A stretch of 15,572 bases of DNA, taken from the NCBI GenBank assembly GCA_004554455.1, contig SFMG01000032.1:1-15572 (forward strand), written 5' to 3'. Under the pieces are notes generated by a model. It saw only the letters and a list, made by a program, of their open reading frames with translations. It searched no databases and was not told the DNA's origin. The stretch's first letter is position 1, and each line of letters begins with the position of its first letter. This document shows positions 15,388 through 15,572 of the stretch, in pieces. A program made the translations under genes and the position numbers. The DNA is from Bacteroidales bacterium. GTDB lineage: Bacteria > Bacteroidota > Bacteroidia > Bacteroidales > UBA932.

Positions 15388-15572
15388 TCATACGAAGCGT
15401 TTCATAGCGCGGTCCATCTCTCTGCGGTCCTCCTTGTCTTTCAGCGTATTGCGCTTGTCGTATTCCTTCTTTCCTTTTGCGAGAGCGATATCAAGTTTTG
15501 CAAAACCCTTGTCGTTGATATACAGTTTTATCGGTATGATTGTGAATCCGGACTGATGTTTAGTGTTCTGCT
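15388..15572 (-). CDS. smpB: SsrA-binding protein SmpB, C-terminal part (partial)
   Basis: The protein binds tmRNA and brings it to stalled ribosomes for trans-translation. The last 60 residues are visible and the start lies beyond the right edge. They contain SGFTIIPIKLYINDKGFAKL, the conserved beta-barrel strands, then LDIALAKGKKEYDKR, the family hallmark, and the basic tail DKEDRREMDRAMKRFV that enters the mRNA channel. Two consecutive stop codons (TGA TGA) end the frame. No tmRNA gene is adjacent. The minus-strand orientation matches the cluster downstream, but the 324-base gap argues against a single transcript. Confidence 0.96.
   Translation of the reverse strand, partial: QNTKHQSGFTIIPIKLYINDKGFAKLDIALAKGKKEYDKRNTLKDKEDRREMDRAMKRFV

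Noticed and set aside
15241..15572. Plus-strand frame starting ATG right after the G8 run and open to the window edge
   Set aside because: Its second half is antisense to smpB and the first half shows no family features; the G8 run could mimic a ribosome site by chance.

Overview
The window reads as chromosome from a member of the Bacteroidales (phylum Bacteroidota). Four things point there: the 16S rRNA 5' end at the left edge has the Bacteroidales form; the two strong promoters in front of it carry the phylum's TTTG / 19 bp / TAnnTTTG signature; most starts lack a Shine-Dalgarno sequence; and the gene families fit (large alpha-2-macroglobulin lipoprotein with PBP1C, paired deoxynucleoside kinases, phosphotransferase-RapZ fusion). 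The 16S start and the high GC of part of the window would suit a Rikenellaceae/Alistipes-like lineage, but that placement is tentative.

Layout. Positions 1-94 (minus) are the first bases of a 16S rRNA gene, preceded by its leader and two tandem promoters (285-292/312-315 and 390-397/417-420). Just upstream on the same strand lie a terminator (460-494) and the groES-groEL chaperonin operon (512-2420). A 256-base intergenic region (2421-2676) separates groES from a divergent plus-strand pair: a giant alpha-2-macroglobulin-like lipoprotein (2677-8124) and pbpC (8121-10346), joined by an ATGA overlap. The 3' end of pbpC overlaps by 29 bases, tail to tail, a long-chain acyl-CoA synthetase on the minus strand. 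That synthetase is the last gene of a tight minus-strand cluster: phosphotransferase/RapZ-C fusion (13516-15063), deoxynucleoside kinase B (12899-13531), deoxynucleoside kinase A (12242-12862), acyl-CoA synthetase (10318-12231). Upstream is a 324-base non-coding stretch with compact palindromes, then the 3' part of smpB, cut by the right window edge.

How the genes fit together. GroES/GroEL and the rRNA operon are growth machinery. The macroglobulin and PBP1C form the conserved envelope-defence pair seen in many Gram-negatives: a periplasmic protease trap and a bifunctional peptidoglycan synthase. The minus-strand cluster joins a probable amino-sugar kinase carrying a GlcN6P-sensor-like domain, two purine/pyrimidine deoxynucleoside salvage kinases and a fatty-acid activating enzyme; what unites them is not evident from sequence.

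The points most worth a second look are the AmgK-like kinase fused to a RapZ C-terminal domain, a macroglobulin whose thioester motif reads CTSQ instead of CxEQ, an 8-bp-periodic TGNCA motif upstream of groES, and the palindrome cluster upstream of the fusion gene. No mobile element, CRISPR array, tRNA or defence system was found.
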